Shown here: positions 1 through 6,638 of the stretch, piece by piece | Layout: the number at the start of each line of letters is the position of its first letter | Numbering within the stretch: the first letter of the stretch is position 1 | NCBI GenBank assembly: GCA_003445095.1 | Contig: DLVS01000410.1 | Span: 1-9,536 of the forward strand | From: Verrucomicrobiales bacterium | GTDB taxonomy: Bacteria; Verrucomicrobiota; Verrucomicrobiia; Limisphaerales; UBA9464 | DNA: 9,536 nucleotides | Reading direction: 5' to 3' | Program-made: the position numbers and the translations under genes | The notes under the pieces: generated by a model | Database searches by the model: none | What the model saw: the letters and a program-made list of their open reading frames with translations, nothing else | What the model was told of the DNA's origin: nothing

Positions 1-661
1 GCCCGAACCAATGCGACATCCCCACCGGAAAGGCAATTCGGGGATTCAGGGCGGAATGTACGCCCCCCTGTTGGCTTCGCTGCCAGAGAGCGGTCGCGGC
101 ATCGTAGCGTTTAACGATCCGGGCCGGATTGCCGACAGCCACGCAACGGGCTGGGATTGACCGCGTGACGACACTTCCCGCGCCCACCACACTATTCGAA
201 CCAATCTCGACTCCGGGTAGGATCACACAGCGGGCTCCAATCCATACACGATCGCCGATCACCACTTTGGCGAGCTTCATTCCTTGAGATGGAATCGTGC
301 GGTCAACATCGTCGTAGCGGTGATTGGCGCCGGAAATGAAACAGTCCTGGGCGACAGCTGCACCACTTCCGATCTCGATGGGACCGATAAGGATGCTGCC
401 GATGCCCACGCCAGAGCCCTTTCCGATCCGAATCTCCCCGTTGTACACGTTGAGGACGCAGCGTGACTCAATTTCGGCACCTTCCGCCAATATGATTGTG
501 TGGCGAGCGGCGCGAAACAGCCCGGCTCTGACGTCGAGCCTCGCGTCGAGGGCGATGGAATCTCCGCGACTTCGGCGGATGTGGTAAAGCCGCGCCCACA
601 TTTGCAGAAAACAATCACGAAGCCCTTTGAGCGAATCGCGCGCTAATTGGTGGACGTTCAC
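1..661 (-). CDS. Hexapeptide-repeat (left-handed beta-helix) acyltransferase, WcaF/NodL-like, 3' end missing
   Basis: Probably transfers an acetyl group from acetyl-CoA to a sugar of the polysaccharide built by the neighbouring genes. The minus frame is open from a TGA just before 661 to the window edge (220 codons seen, no stop). From about residue 60 it shows hexapeptide-repeat spacing with I/L/V every sixth position (IRIGKG, IEIGSG, VVIGDRVWIGA, VEIGSNSVVGAGSVV), then the family-typical exit VGNPARIVKRY near residues 176-186. The likely catalytic His is in GANHRYDD (His114), within the extended loop common in these enzymes. The first 30 residues are basic and amphipathic. The start is uncertain: GTG 661 has an AGGGAG 12 nt upstream, and ATG 601 would remove 20 residues. 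It lies 87 bp after the amidotransferase gene. The family is clear; the substrate is not. Confidence 0.87.
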   Translation of the reverse strand, partial: MNVHQLARDSLKGLRDCFLQMWARLYHIRRSRGDSIALDARLDVRAGLFRAARHTIILAEGAEIESRCVLNVYNGEIRIGKGSGVGIGSILIGPIEIGSGAAVAQDCFISGANHRYDDVDRTIPSQGMKLAKVVIGDRVWIGARCVILPGVEIGSNSVVGAGSVVTRSIPARCVAVGNPARIVKRYDAATALWQRSQQGGVHSALNPRIAFPVGMSHWFG

Positions 662-748
662 CTCTCGTGGTCACTCCCTGGCTTCGTTAGGATCGCGGCT
701 TTCCAATAAAGTGCGAGGAATAATCCCAGAGACGGATGAACGATGGAT

Positions 749-2635
749 TCACGATCTGGCTGATCGCAAACGCAACCATTCCTCTAAGACGACCAAATTG
801 AATAGGACACGGCTGTGATCACGTTTCCCGGTTTGGTGCAGGTCGAGCAGCGCGCCGACCTTTGAAGGCTCGAAATAGGCGAAGATCAGGGACCCGGGAT
901 CGCGAAGAAGGGACCCCATGCGACAAGTTTGAGGCCCGCGGAACCAACGCGCAGTGATGTTGGCGGCAAATCCCTTCTTTCGTCCCCTGAACGCCCGAGC
1001 TGGCAAGAACCTCCGGCAGATTTTCCGCTGGAGAAGTTTTCGGCGAAGTCCACAAATCTTGTAGGCGCTCGGCAACTGCTCAACATAGTTAATGACCTCC
1101 ACGTCGAGAAAAGGAAAGCGGACTTCGAGTCCGTGCGCCATGGAAAGGCGATCGCCATACGCCAACAATTGATCGGGCAGGGTCGATCGTACTTCGAGGT
1201 AGTTAAAGCCATTGAGTTCATCGAGCGATTCGAATCCCGGAACTAACTCGGCCCACGATTCTAGGATCTTACCAGAAAGTTCGTTGGCGATGAGACCAGG
1301 ACGAAATAAATCAGCCAATAGGTCCGGTGATAACAATGTTACGACATTCAGGTATCGGGCGAGCCGGTTGGGAACGTCGAGCGAGTAGGCGGCGCGACGA
1401 AACGTGGTCAGTCCCGGAATAAGATCCAAGGCGTGCCGCGCCGCGTGCCGAATGGGGGACGGCACGCAACGCCAGTATTGGCCATAATAGACCCCCACAT
1501 GGCGGCGGTATCCACCGAGAAGCTCGTCCGGACCTTGTCCCATCAACGCCACTTTCACATCTGCTCGCGCGCGCTGACTTACAAAAAACATTGGCACAAT
1601 TGAAGCCGATCCGATCGGCTCATCAAGTGAGGCAACCACGTGCGAAAGCTGGTCCTCAAACAGTTTCCGACTTATGCGCGCGGCGGCGTGAGGATTTCCC
1701 AATGCCCGGGCGAATCCGTTGGCGTCCACGAGTTCGTCATCCAAGTCGTCAGTACCATAGGTGGCCGTAAAGCATTTCACCCTGGAACCACATTCATTGA
1801 TTAGCGCTAGGAGCAGGCCCGAATCCAGACCGCCGCTGAGGAGGAGTCCGACTGGAACGTCACTGACGAGATTGCGTCTGACCGCGGCGGAGTAGAGCTC
1901 GAGCAGTCGCTTCGCGGCGTCGGCGAAGGACGGCGGAGGATTGAATGGCCGGGGGCGGCTAGCCCACCACCGAGATTGTCGGATACCGCCGGAGCTTACG
2001 GTCAGCATGGTTCCGGGGGCTAGCTTCCCGGTACCCGCATTGATCGACAATGGAGACGGCGTGTAGCCGAGCCGCATGTATGAGTAAAGCGCGGCGAGTT
2101 CGATGTCCGGCTTTCGACGGTCGAACGCTTCTATCGCGTTGGCCTCGGACGCAAAGACAAGCTGGCGAGGCCCGAGGATCCGATAGTAGAGGGGTTTGAT
2201 TCCCGCAGAGTCCCGAGCGAGGACGACCCGATCGTTTCTTTGGTCCCACAACCCAAAAGCGAACATCCCATTGATCCGATACAAGACGGCATCGCCCCAG
2301 TGTCGATAGCCCAAGAGGAGGACCTCGGTGTCGGAAGAAGTCCGAAACTCATATCCGGCACCTTCGAGCTCTCGCCTGAGTTCGCGATGGTTGTAGATTT
2401 CGCCGTTAAACGTGATGACGAGTGTTCCGTCCGGAGTAGCCATCGGTTGGCTGCCGCCTTCGAGATCGATGATGCTCAATCGCCGGTGTCCAAGTCCCAC
2501 ACCTGACGCCTGGTCGATATAGAACCCGGACCCATCAGGGCCGCGGTGCGCCATCGCCGAGCACATGCGCCGAAGAGCGAGTTCATCCACCGGGTCGGCA
2601 TCGGGTCCCGTGATTATTCCGGCAATGGCGCACAT
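749..2635 (-). CDS. asnB: Asparagine synthase (glutamine-hydrolysing) family amidotransferase
   Basis: A two-domain class II glutamine amidotransferase: the N-terminal Ntn domain releases ammonia from glutamine and the C-terminal ATP-pyrophosphatase domain activates a carboxylate for amidation. The frame is open to 2743, but the start at 2635 is chosen because it gives Met-Cys-Ala-Ile-Ala-Gly, with the catalytic Cys at position 2; the longer form adds 36 residues without family character and overlaps the upstream gene by 77 bp. With this start the protein has 628 residues. Glutaminase motifs are RGPDG (31-35), GHRRLS (49-54), FNGEIYNH (76-83) and SDTE (101-104). Synthase motifs are the SGGLDS pyrophosphate loop (267-272), GQGPDELLGG (366-375) and DRLSMAHGLEVRFPFLD (495-511). 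All key residues are present, so it should be active. It follows the glycosyltransferase by 31 bp. In this setting it may amidate a uronic or amino-sugar carboxylate rather than make free asparagine; that is inference. Confidence 0.93.
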   Translation of the reverse strand: MCAIAGIITGPDADPVDELALRRMCSAMAHRGPDGSGFYIDQASGVGLGHRRLSIIDLEGGSQPMATPDGTLVITFNGEIYNHRELRRELEGAGYEFRTSSDTEVLLLGYRHWGDAVLYRINGMFAFGLWDQRNDRVVLARDSAGIKPLYYRILGPRQLVFASEANAIEAFDRRKPDIELAALYSYMRLGYTPSPLSINAGTGKLAPGTMLTVSSGGIRQSRWWASRPRPFNPPPSFADAAKRLLELYSAAVRRNLVSDVPVGLLLSGGLDSGLLLALINECGSRVKCFTATYGTDDLDDELVDANGFARALGNPHAAARISRKLFEDQLSHVVASLDEPIGSASIVPMFFVSQRARADVKVALMGQGPDELLGGYRRHVGVYYGQYWRCVPSPIRHAARHALDLIPGLTTFRRAAYSLDVPNRLARYLNVVTLLSPDLLADLFRPGLIANELSGKILESWAELVPGFESLDELNGFNYLEVRSTLPDQLLAYGDRLSMAHGLEVRFPFLDVEVINYVEQLPSAYKICGLRRKLLQRKICRRFLPARAFRGRKKGFAANITARWFRGPQTCRMGSLLRDPGSLIFAYFEPSKVGALLDLHQTGKRDHSRVLFNLVVLEEWLRLRSARS

Positions 2636-2666
2636 AAGGGTCGAATGGAGGAAGTGACGGCCACGC

Positions 2667-3572
2667 TCAGTCGAAGGCGGCCCCTCCCAGTGTGTGGCGC
2701 ACGCGGTCCCATTGTTCGCGCCGCAAGAATCGGATGTACTCATCCGGGATCCCGGCAGGGCGATCGCTCAGCCGACCAAATAGGTATCCTATGTAGTGGA
2801 GCAGTCCGCCCACGACTAACGGCGAGGTTCGCAGTCGATTCCCCGACCGCAGCAATTCAAATACGGGATGATAGCCAATCACTCCCTCGCGTCTCCCCAG
2901 GTCGAAACACGCGCGGATGACACTGCGTCCAGCAGTGCCCACCCGCCGGTGATGCCTAACCACGAGCTCAGAGAAAGTGCGCACCTTCCAGCTGCGCATT
3001 CGAGCCATGCCTTCGGCGACGCCATCAATGCCGCCGAAGGGCAAGGGGAGGTACCCGCCAATCGCTTCGTAACATTCTCGCCGAAACATTTGAATCGGCC
3101 CGGCAACACTGAAATCAACGCTGACGATTTGCTCGCGCCATTGGCCGCCGCAGTCGTCGCATAGAAGTCCGCCGGCGATCCCCAATGCCGGTTCCTCGGC
3201 AAAGCGTCGGAGAACTTCTTTGTAGTAATCGGCCTCAAAGGAGACATCGCCGTCTAGGTTTCCGACAAATTGGTAGGGCGTTCCGGCGAGTCGTTGAATC
3301 CCTTCCTTCACTGCTTGGGCCTTGGAGGCGAAGTCGCGGGGTCGATTGGGATCCCGCCGCACCAGTTCGATGAACGGTGCATCTTTGGCGTAGCTCCGTA
3401 CGATCTCATCAGTCCCATCGGTGGACCCGTCGCTGACGATGACCCAACGGGTCGGAGGGTGGGATTGGGCTAAGACTGCCCTCACAGTCTGCTCGATAAA
3501 CTGCGACTCATTTCGCACCGGCGAAACCAGCACGTAAGGGGGTAGGTCGTTGGGCCGCATCTCATTTCTCAC
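2667..3572 (-). CDS. Family 2 glycosyltransferase (GT-A fold)
   Basis: Predicted to transfer a sugar from a nucleotide-sugar donor onto a growing lipid-linked glycan at the inner face of the cytoplasmic membrane. The 301-residue product has the GT-A order: SPVRNE (17-22), SDGSTDGT (47-54, nucleotide-binding strand), LDGDV (106-110) with the metal-binding DxD, then GPIQMFRRECYEAIGGY (158-174) in the acceptor region and GIDGVAEG (181-188), whose acidic residues probably include the catalytic base. His207-His208 follow. A hydrophobic patch at about 251-268 could sit on the membrane; there is no clear multi-pass anchor. The start is a GTG at 3572, the first start after an in-frame TGA; ATG 3560 is the alternative. 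It lies 133 bp after manC and 31 bp before the amidotransferase. Donor and linkage cannot be read from the sequence; GDP-mannose is suggested by manC. Confidence 0.9.
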   Translation of the reverse strand: MRNEMRPNDLPPYVLVSPVRNESQFIEQTVRAVLAQSHPPTRWVIVSDGSTDGTDEIVRSYAKDAPFIELVRRDPNRPRDFASKAQAVKEGIQRLAGTPYQFVGNLDGDVSFEADYYKEVLRRFAEEPALGIAGGLLCDDCGGQWREQIVSVDFSVAGPIQMFRRECYEAIGGYLPLPFGGIDGVAEGMARMRSWKVRTFSELVVRHHRRVGTAGRSVIRACFDLGRREGVIGYHPVFELLRSGNRLRTSPLVVGGLLHYIGYLFGRLSDRPAGIPDEYIRFLRREQWDRVRHTLGGAAFD

Positions 3573-3582
3573 GGCAGCTCAT
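3562..3582 (-). other. Six-codon ORF overlapping the glycosyltransferase start
   Basis: ATG at 3582 reads Met-Ser-Cys-Arg-Glu-Lys and stops at TGA 3564-3562, overlapping the first codons of the glycosyltransferase in another frame. It is listed because it has the best-placed Shine-Dalgarno in the window (AGGAGG, 4 nt before the ATG), whereas the glycosyltransferase GTG is 14 nt away. It could be a leader that feeds ribosomes to the glycosyltransferase by stop-restart. It could equally be a chance ATG, with the Shine-Dalgarno serving the GTG at long spacing. No protein function is implied. Confidence 0.25.
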
Positions 3583-3585
3583 TAG

Positions 3586-3593
3586 ACCTCCTC
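3586..3593 (-). promoter_or_regulatory. Strong Shine-Dalgarno GAGGAGGT before the glycosyltransferase
   Basis: The minus strand reads GAGGAGGT, a near-perfect match to the 16S anti-Shine-Dalgarno. It is the only such strong site in front of a gene here; trpA, manC, the amidotransferase and the sigma factor lack a clear one. The spacing favours ATG 3582 (4 nt) over GTG 3572 (14 nt) or ATG 3560 (26 nt). Confidence 0.6.
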
Positions 3594-3617
3594 AGAAACA
3601 CTATTGAAATGCCAAAT

Positions 3618-3631
3618 CCGCGAATTCGCGG
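3618..3631. repeat. 14-bp perfect palindrome CCGCGAATTCGCGG
   Basis: The sequence equals its own reverse complement over 14 bp, in the gap between manC and the glycosyltransferase, 46 bp upstream of the GTG start. It could be an operator for a dimeric protein or one arm of the dispersed element suggested by the neighbouring hairpins. With no loop it is a poor RNA hairpin, and no T-tract follows on the minus strand. Confidence 0.5.
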
Positions 3632-3658
3632 GAGCGACGGTGTGTTCTACCAACGCAG

Positions 3659-3702
3659 CCGCGGACGTCAGTCCGTGGCAGTCGCGGCAGGTCCAGACCT
3701 GC
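3659..3702. repeat. Two tandem hairpins, REP-like intergenic element
   Basis: Hairpin A spans 3659-3678: CCGCGGAC, loop GTCA, GTCCGTGG, an 8-bp stem with one mismatch/wobble. Hairpin B spans 3687-3702: GCAGGT, loop CCAG, ACCTGC, a 6-bp stem. Only 8 bp separate them, and hairpin B ends 3 bp from the manC stop. Neither is followed by a T-run in the direction of transcription, so a classical intrinsic terminator is unlikely. Two GC-rich hairpins right after a gene suit a repetitive extragenic palindrome or an mRNA 3'-end stabiliser. The GCAGGTC/GACCTGC core resembles intergenic repeats I recall from Verrucomicrobia genomes; that is memory and was not tested. Confidence 0.5.
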
Positions 3703-3705
3703 GGT

Positions 3706-4857
3706 CTATACCAACTTCGCGTACGCCTTTTCGGCCGCGAGTTTCTTCACCAACTCTTTGATCTTTTGCGCGTCCGATTTGGCGGCGACCAGCGTGGCGT
3801 CATCGGCGAGGACAATGATGCTGTCTTTCACGCCGACCAACGTGATCGGCGATCGCTGCTTAGTGCGGGCATCGTATACGACATTGCGGGCGGAATCGAC
3901 GTGGATAAAATCTCCTACTGCGGCATTGCCTTCGGTATCCAATTTCACATGGCGCGCCAAGGCTGGCCACGCGCCCAAGTCATCCCAGTCGAAGGCGCCG
4001 TCGGCCACGACGACGTTGTGCGCTTTTTCCATGATCGCGTAGTCCACGCTGACTCGTCGGAGCTCGGGATAATCTTTGGCCAGGATCTTTTCGAGAGCCT
4101 TGCCTCCTTTACTGGCGGCCTCGAACCAGCGATGACACGCCGCGCTGAGGTCGGGTTGATGTTTCTCCAGAGCGTTGGTCACGGTGACGAATGACCAAAC
4201 GAACATCCCCGCATTCCAAGTATAGGTCCCCGAATTGACGTATTCGATCGCGCGCTCAAGCACAGGTTTCTCGACGAACTGCGACGCTTTGAAGAAATGG
4301 GTCTTGTACTTCTTTACTCCGGCTGGAGGCGGCAACACTACGGTTTCATGCTGAATGTATCCGTAGCCAGTCTCAGGTCCCGTAGGCCTAATTCCGACGG
4401 TCACGATGACTTGGCCGCGGGACGCCAAATCCAGGGAGTCACTGAGCACCTGTTGAAATTTCTTATCGTCGGGAATGACATGGTCTGCGGGAAGAACGGC
4501 CATGGTCGCGGTCGTGGAACGCGCACCGATGATGGCGGCACCGAGGGTGATTGCGGCGCAGGTATCACGGCCCATCGGTTCGGCGATGACATTTTCAGCC
4601 GGCAAGTCGGGCAATTGCTTCCGGACGGCTGGCGCCTGAACTGCGTTCGTGATGACGACAATGTTCTTGGGGCGAACGAGGGGGCGGATGCGATCCACCG
4701 CTTGTTGGAGGAACGAGCGTTTCCCCAAGAGAGCGAGGAGCTGTTTCGGGGTCGCTTCGCGGCTGACCGGCCAAAAGCGCTCTCCTCGGCCTCCGGCCAT
4801 GATGACTGCGTAGTGATCGGGATTAGGCGGGGCCGACGGTTTTTGGGGTGTGCTCAT
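3706..4857 (-). CDS. manC: Mannose-1-phosphate guanylyltransferase (GDP-mannose pyrophosphorylase)
   Basis: Makes GDP-mannose and pyrophosphate from GTP and mannose-1-phosphate, the cytoplasmic entry to mannose, fucose and rhamnose-type sugars of surface polysaccharides. The 383 residues form a nucleotidyltransferase with the signature MAGGRGERFWPVSREATPKQ (20-39), where Arg and Lys bind the nucleotide triphosphate. PADHVI (123-128) follows, then GYGYI (164-168), FVEKP (194-198), YTWNAGMFVW (212-221), SVDYAIMEK (270-278) and FDWDDLGAW (289-297). The C-terminal region carries short beta-helix-like strands, but the phosphomannose isomerase cupin of the roughly 480-residue bifunctional type is absent. 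The start at 4857 is the only one that precedes the signature with a normal lead; it overlaps the end of trpA by 35 bp, and no Shine-Dalgarno is evident, which suggests translational coupling. Confidence 0.93.
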   Translation of the reverse strand: MSTPQKPSAPPNPDHYAVIMAGGRGERFWPVSREATPKQLLALLGKRSFLQQAVDRIRPLVRPKNIVVITNAVQAPAVRKQLPDLPAENVIAEPMGRDTCAAITLGAAIIGARSTTATMAVLPADHVIPDDKKFQQVLSDSLDLASRGQVIVTVGIRPTGPETGYGYIQHETVVLPPPAGVKKYKTHFFKASQFVEKPVLERAIEYVNSGTYTWNAGMFVWSFVTVTNALEKHQPDLSAACHRWFEAASKGGKALEKILAKDYPELRRVSVDYAIMEKAHNVVVADGAFDWDDLGAWPALARHVKLDTEGNAAVGDFIHVDSARNVVYDARTKQRSPITLVGVKDSIIVLADDATLVAAKSDAQKIKELVKKLAAEKAYAKLV

Positions 4858-5671
4858 GGCTTAGTGGCTTAATGGCTTGGGAAAGGGCGGCCACGAAGGC
4901 GGCGACTTGAGGCACTAACTCGGCACTGCGCCCGAGTTTAGCAATCCGATCCACGACGGCGCTGCCCACGACGATAGCCTCGGCATGCGGCGCGACTTGG
5001 CGGGCCTGATCCGGATTCGAAATGCCGAATCCGACCGCCACGGGTAGCTTGCTGTAGCGCCGAATCTTCGCCGTCATCTCACCAATCGTATCGCTAATCC
5101 GCGCCTGCATTCCCGTGACGCCTTCGCGGCTAACATAGTAAAGGAAGCCCTTCGCACGGGGTGCAATCACCGCGATGCGTTCTTCGGGGGTGGTTGGCGC
5201 GATCAGGTAGATCGGACACAAACCGAACTGGGCCATCAGGGCTTCGTAGTTCTCGGATTCTTCGGGGGGTAGATCCAGGACGAGCAAGCCATCCACGCCG
5301 GCTTGCGCCGAATCGCGAATGAACTGTTCGAGGCCGACTCGGTGTAGCAGGTTGAAATAGATGTAAAGGACCAGAGGAATTTGCGATTCCCGCCGGATGG
5401 CCGAAACCGCTTCCAGTACGCGCTTTGGCGTAGTTCCGCTTTCCAGGCCGCGCTGGGCAGCCAGTTGGTTTACGAGAGCGTCGGCTAACGGGTCGCTAAA
5501 CGGCACCCCAAGTTCCAAAATATCCACACCGGCCCGATCCAAGGCGATCGCCAGTTGGCGCGTCGCTTCCAGATCGGGATCGCCCGCGCCGAAGTAAATG
5601 ACGAGGCCTTTCTCACCGCGCGCTCGGAGCTCAGCAAACCGTTGTTCAATACGACTCACGAGCGCAGACAT
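4823..5671 (-). CDS. trpA: Tryptophan synthase alpha subunit
   Basis: Cleaves indole-3-glycerol phosphate to indole and glyceraldehyde-3-phosphate; the indole normally passes to TrpB for joining with serine. The TIM-barrel family pattern is clear: FGAGDPD (27-33), ILELGVPFSDPLAD (51-64) with the catalytic pair Glu53 and Asp64 (equivalent to E. coli Glu49 and Asp60), LDLPPEES (132-139), SREGVTG (181-187), and the phosphate-binding VGFGIS (213-218) and VVGSA (234-238). The frame is open to 5797, but ATG 5671 gives 282 residues, close to the family's 260-280; the extra 42 residues look like translated intergenic sequence. After LAD the usual Gly-Pro is Ala-Leu, a departure next to the active site. 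trpB is not in the window; trpA is the first gene of the minus-strand group. Confidence 0.94.
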   Translation of the reverse strand: MSALVSRIEQRFAELRARGEKGLVIYFGAGDPDLEATRQLAIALDRAGVDILELGVPFSDPLADALVNQLAAQRGLESGTTPKRVLEAVSAIRRESQIPLVLYIYFNLLHRVGLEQFIRDSAQAGVDGLLVLDLPPEESENYEALMAQFGLCPIYLIAPTTPEERIAVIAPRAKGFLYYVSREGVTGMQARISDTIGEMTAKIRRYSKLPVAVGFGISNPDQARQVAPHAEAIVVGSAVVDRIAKLGRSAELVPQVAAFVAALSQAIKPLSHEHTPKTVGPA

Positions 5672-5730
5672 TGGCGCTTCGATGGCGCGCGAAGCAAGAG
5701 TGAGGCGGGCGGGGAAGCGGACCGGGATTT

Positions 5731-5754
5731 CGGTTCCGTCGGTTCGGTTCGGTT
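5731..5754. repeat. CGGTT pentamer repeats
   Basis: CGGTT occurs at 5731-5735, 5740-5744, 5745-5749 and 5750-5754, the last three head to tail. It lies 60-83 bp upstream of the trpA start. It may be a slippage-prone microrepeat or a binding-site cluster. Too short to say more. Confidence 0.35.
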
Positions 5755-5792
5755 GATCGACGGGGTGCCTTGGCGGGGCTCGTCTGCTGGCC

Positions 5793-5813
5793 ATCAAACT
5801 GGTTCGATCAAAC
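5793..5813. repeat. Direct repeat ATCAAAC at 14-bp period
   Basis: ATCAAAC occurs at 5793-5799 and 5807-5813, with 7 bp between copies. The repeats lie 43-63 bp before the sigma factor ATG and about 120-140 bp before the trpA ATG. The placement would suit an activator or a non-standard promoter, but two 7-mers can recur by chance. Confidence 0.3.
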
Positions 5814-5855
5814 GGCTTGCACCCGGAGCACTATAGGGCTCGATTTCCCCGGAAC

Positions 5856-6608
5856 ATGCCCCCCGCCGTCCCTAACATTACACCGGAACCGGAGCGTTCA
5901 GGGCACTTCGCAACCACGCATTGGAGTGTGGTGCTGGCCGCCGGCGACTTGGAGGCTCCGGCAGCATCCCAAGCCCTCGAGAAACTGTGCCAGACCTACT
6001 GGTATCCCCTGTACGCCTTCGTGCGGCGACGGGGCTATGGCGTCGAGGAAGCGCAGGATCTTACTCAAGAATTCTTTTTCCGCTTATTCGACAAAGGCTG
6101 GCTGGTTCAAGCGAACCGCGACAAAGGCCGCTTTCGCACATTCTTATTGGCCTCGCTCAACCATCTTCTGGCGAACGAATGGGACAAAGCGAATCGACTC
6201 AAACGCGGGGGAGGTCAGGAGCACCTGTCCCTCGATCTGGCGCCGGGAGAGGATCGATTCCAGCTTGAGCCTGCGGACTCAGTCAACCCCGAGCGTGCCT
6301 TCGATCAGAATTGGGCCCAAGCCACCCTGGATGCGGTCGTCGATAGTCTCGAACAAGAGTGCGTCGCCGGTGGGCACCGGGAGCGGTTCACGGTTCTGCG
6401 AGAGTTCCTATTGGGTGACTCCGAAGGCTTGTCTTATGCCGACGCCGCGACCCGCCTCGGGATGGGGGTCAACGGCGTGACTTCGGCAATTTACCGATTG
6501 CGAATCCGATTCCGCGAACTGTTTCGCATTACCATCGCCCACACGGTCGCGACGCCGGAGGCAGTAGATGAGGAAATCCGTTATCTCGCCACTGTCTTGG
6601 AAGGATAA
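5856..6608 (+). CDS. ECF-type RNA polymerase sigma factor, kinase-associated
   Basis: Predicted to guide RNA polymerase to a dedicated promoter set, under control of the kinase encoded 30 bp downstream. Region 2 spans about residues 40-120: YWYPLYAFVRRRGYGVEEAQ, then DLTQEFFFRLF (68-78) in the core-binding part and DKGRFRTFLLASLNHLLANE (89-108) in the -10-recognising part. A linker of about 55 residues leads to region 4 at about 176-224, with helix-turn-helix SYADAATRLGMGVNGVTSAI; the ending RLRIRFRELFR is typical. The N-terminal TTHWSVVLAAGD is a hallmark of the sigma factors that precede kinases in Planctomycetes and Verrucomicrobia. ATG 5856 (250 residues) is preferred to TTG 5817. No anti-sigma factor gene is next to it. 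Region 2.2 keeps the acidic AQDLTQE, unlike ECF43 proteins such as Vibrio EcfP, which need phosphorylation to supply that charge. Confidence 0.9.
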   Translation: MPPAVPNITPEPERSGHFATTHWSVVLAAGDLEAPAASQALEKLCQTYWYPLYAFVRRRGYGVEEAQDLTQEFFFRLFDKGWLVQANRDKGRFRTFLLASLNHLLANEWDKANRLKRGGGQEHLSLDLAPGEDRFQLEPADSVNPERAFDQNWAQATLDAVVDSLEQECVAGGHRERFTVLREFLLGDSEGLSYADAATRLGMGVNGVTSAIYRLRIRFRELFRITIAHTVATPEAVDEEIRYLATVLEG

Positions 6609-6638
6609 TCCCGATAAAAACCTCTGACCCGCGATAGG

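Larger units (their letters stand above)
5672..5855. other. Divergent intergenic region between trpA and the sigma factor gene
   Basis: This 184-bp stretch must carry the start signals for both directions if neither group is read from further away. A CTATAG at 5831-5836 could act as a -10 on either strand (TATAGG on plus, TATAGT on minus), but no -35 lies at a normal distance on either side. Short direct repeats are listed separately. Two longer readings enter it, a TTG-started sigma factor from 5817 and a trpA start at 5797; both add sequence without family character. Confidence 0.4.

Noticed and set aside
277..618. 113-codon minus-strand open frame starting at 618
   Set aside because: It is out of frame with the hexapeptide-repeat acyltransferase, which covers the same bases and has clear family motifs.
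2636..2743. Longer amidotransferase start at 2743
   Set aside because: It would bury the catalytic Cys at position 38 and overlap the glycosyltransferase by 77 bp; the Ntn mechanism needs Cys at the processed N-terminus.
3604..4194. 196-codon open frame on the plus strand
   Set aside because: It runs opposite manC, whose pyrophosphorylase motifs are clear; it is also the shadow of the hairpin region.
4297..4872. 191-codon open frame on the plus strand
   Set aside because: Antisense to the catalytic N-terminal half of manC, with no motif of its own.
5817..5837. TTGCAC and TATAGG as a -35/-10 pair for the sigma gene
   Set aside because: Only 9 bp separate them, against about 17 for a sigma-70-type promoter.
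5817..5855. TTG start adding 13 residues to the sigma factor
   Set aside because: The added residues show no family character, and ATG 5856 gives a normal N-terminus before the conserved TTHWSVVLAAGD.
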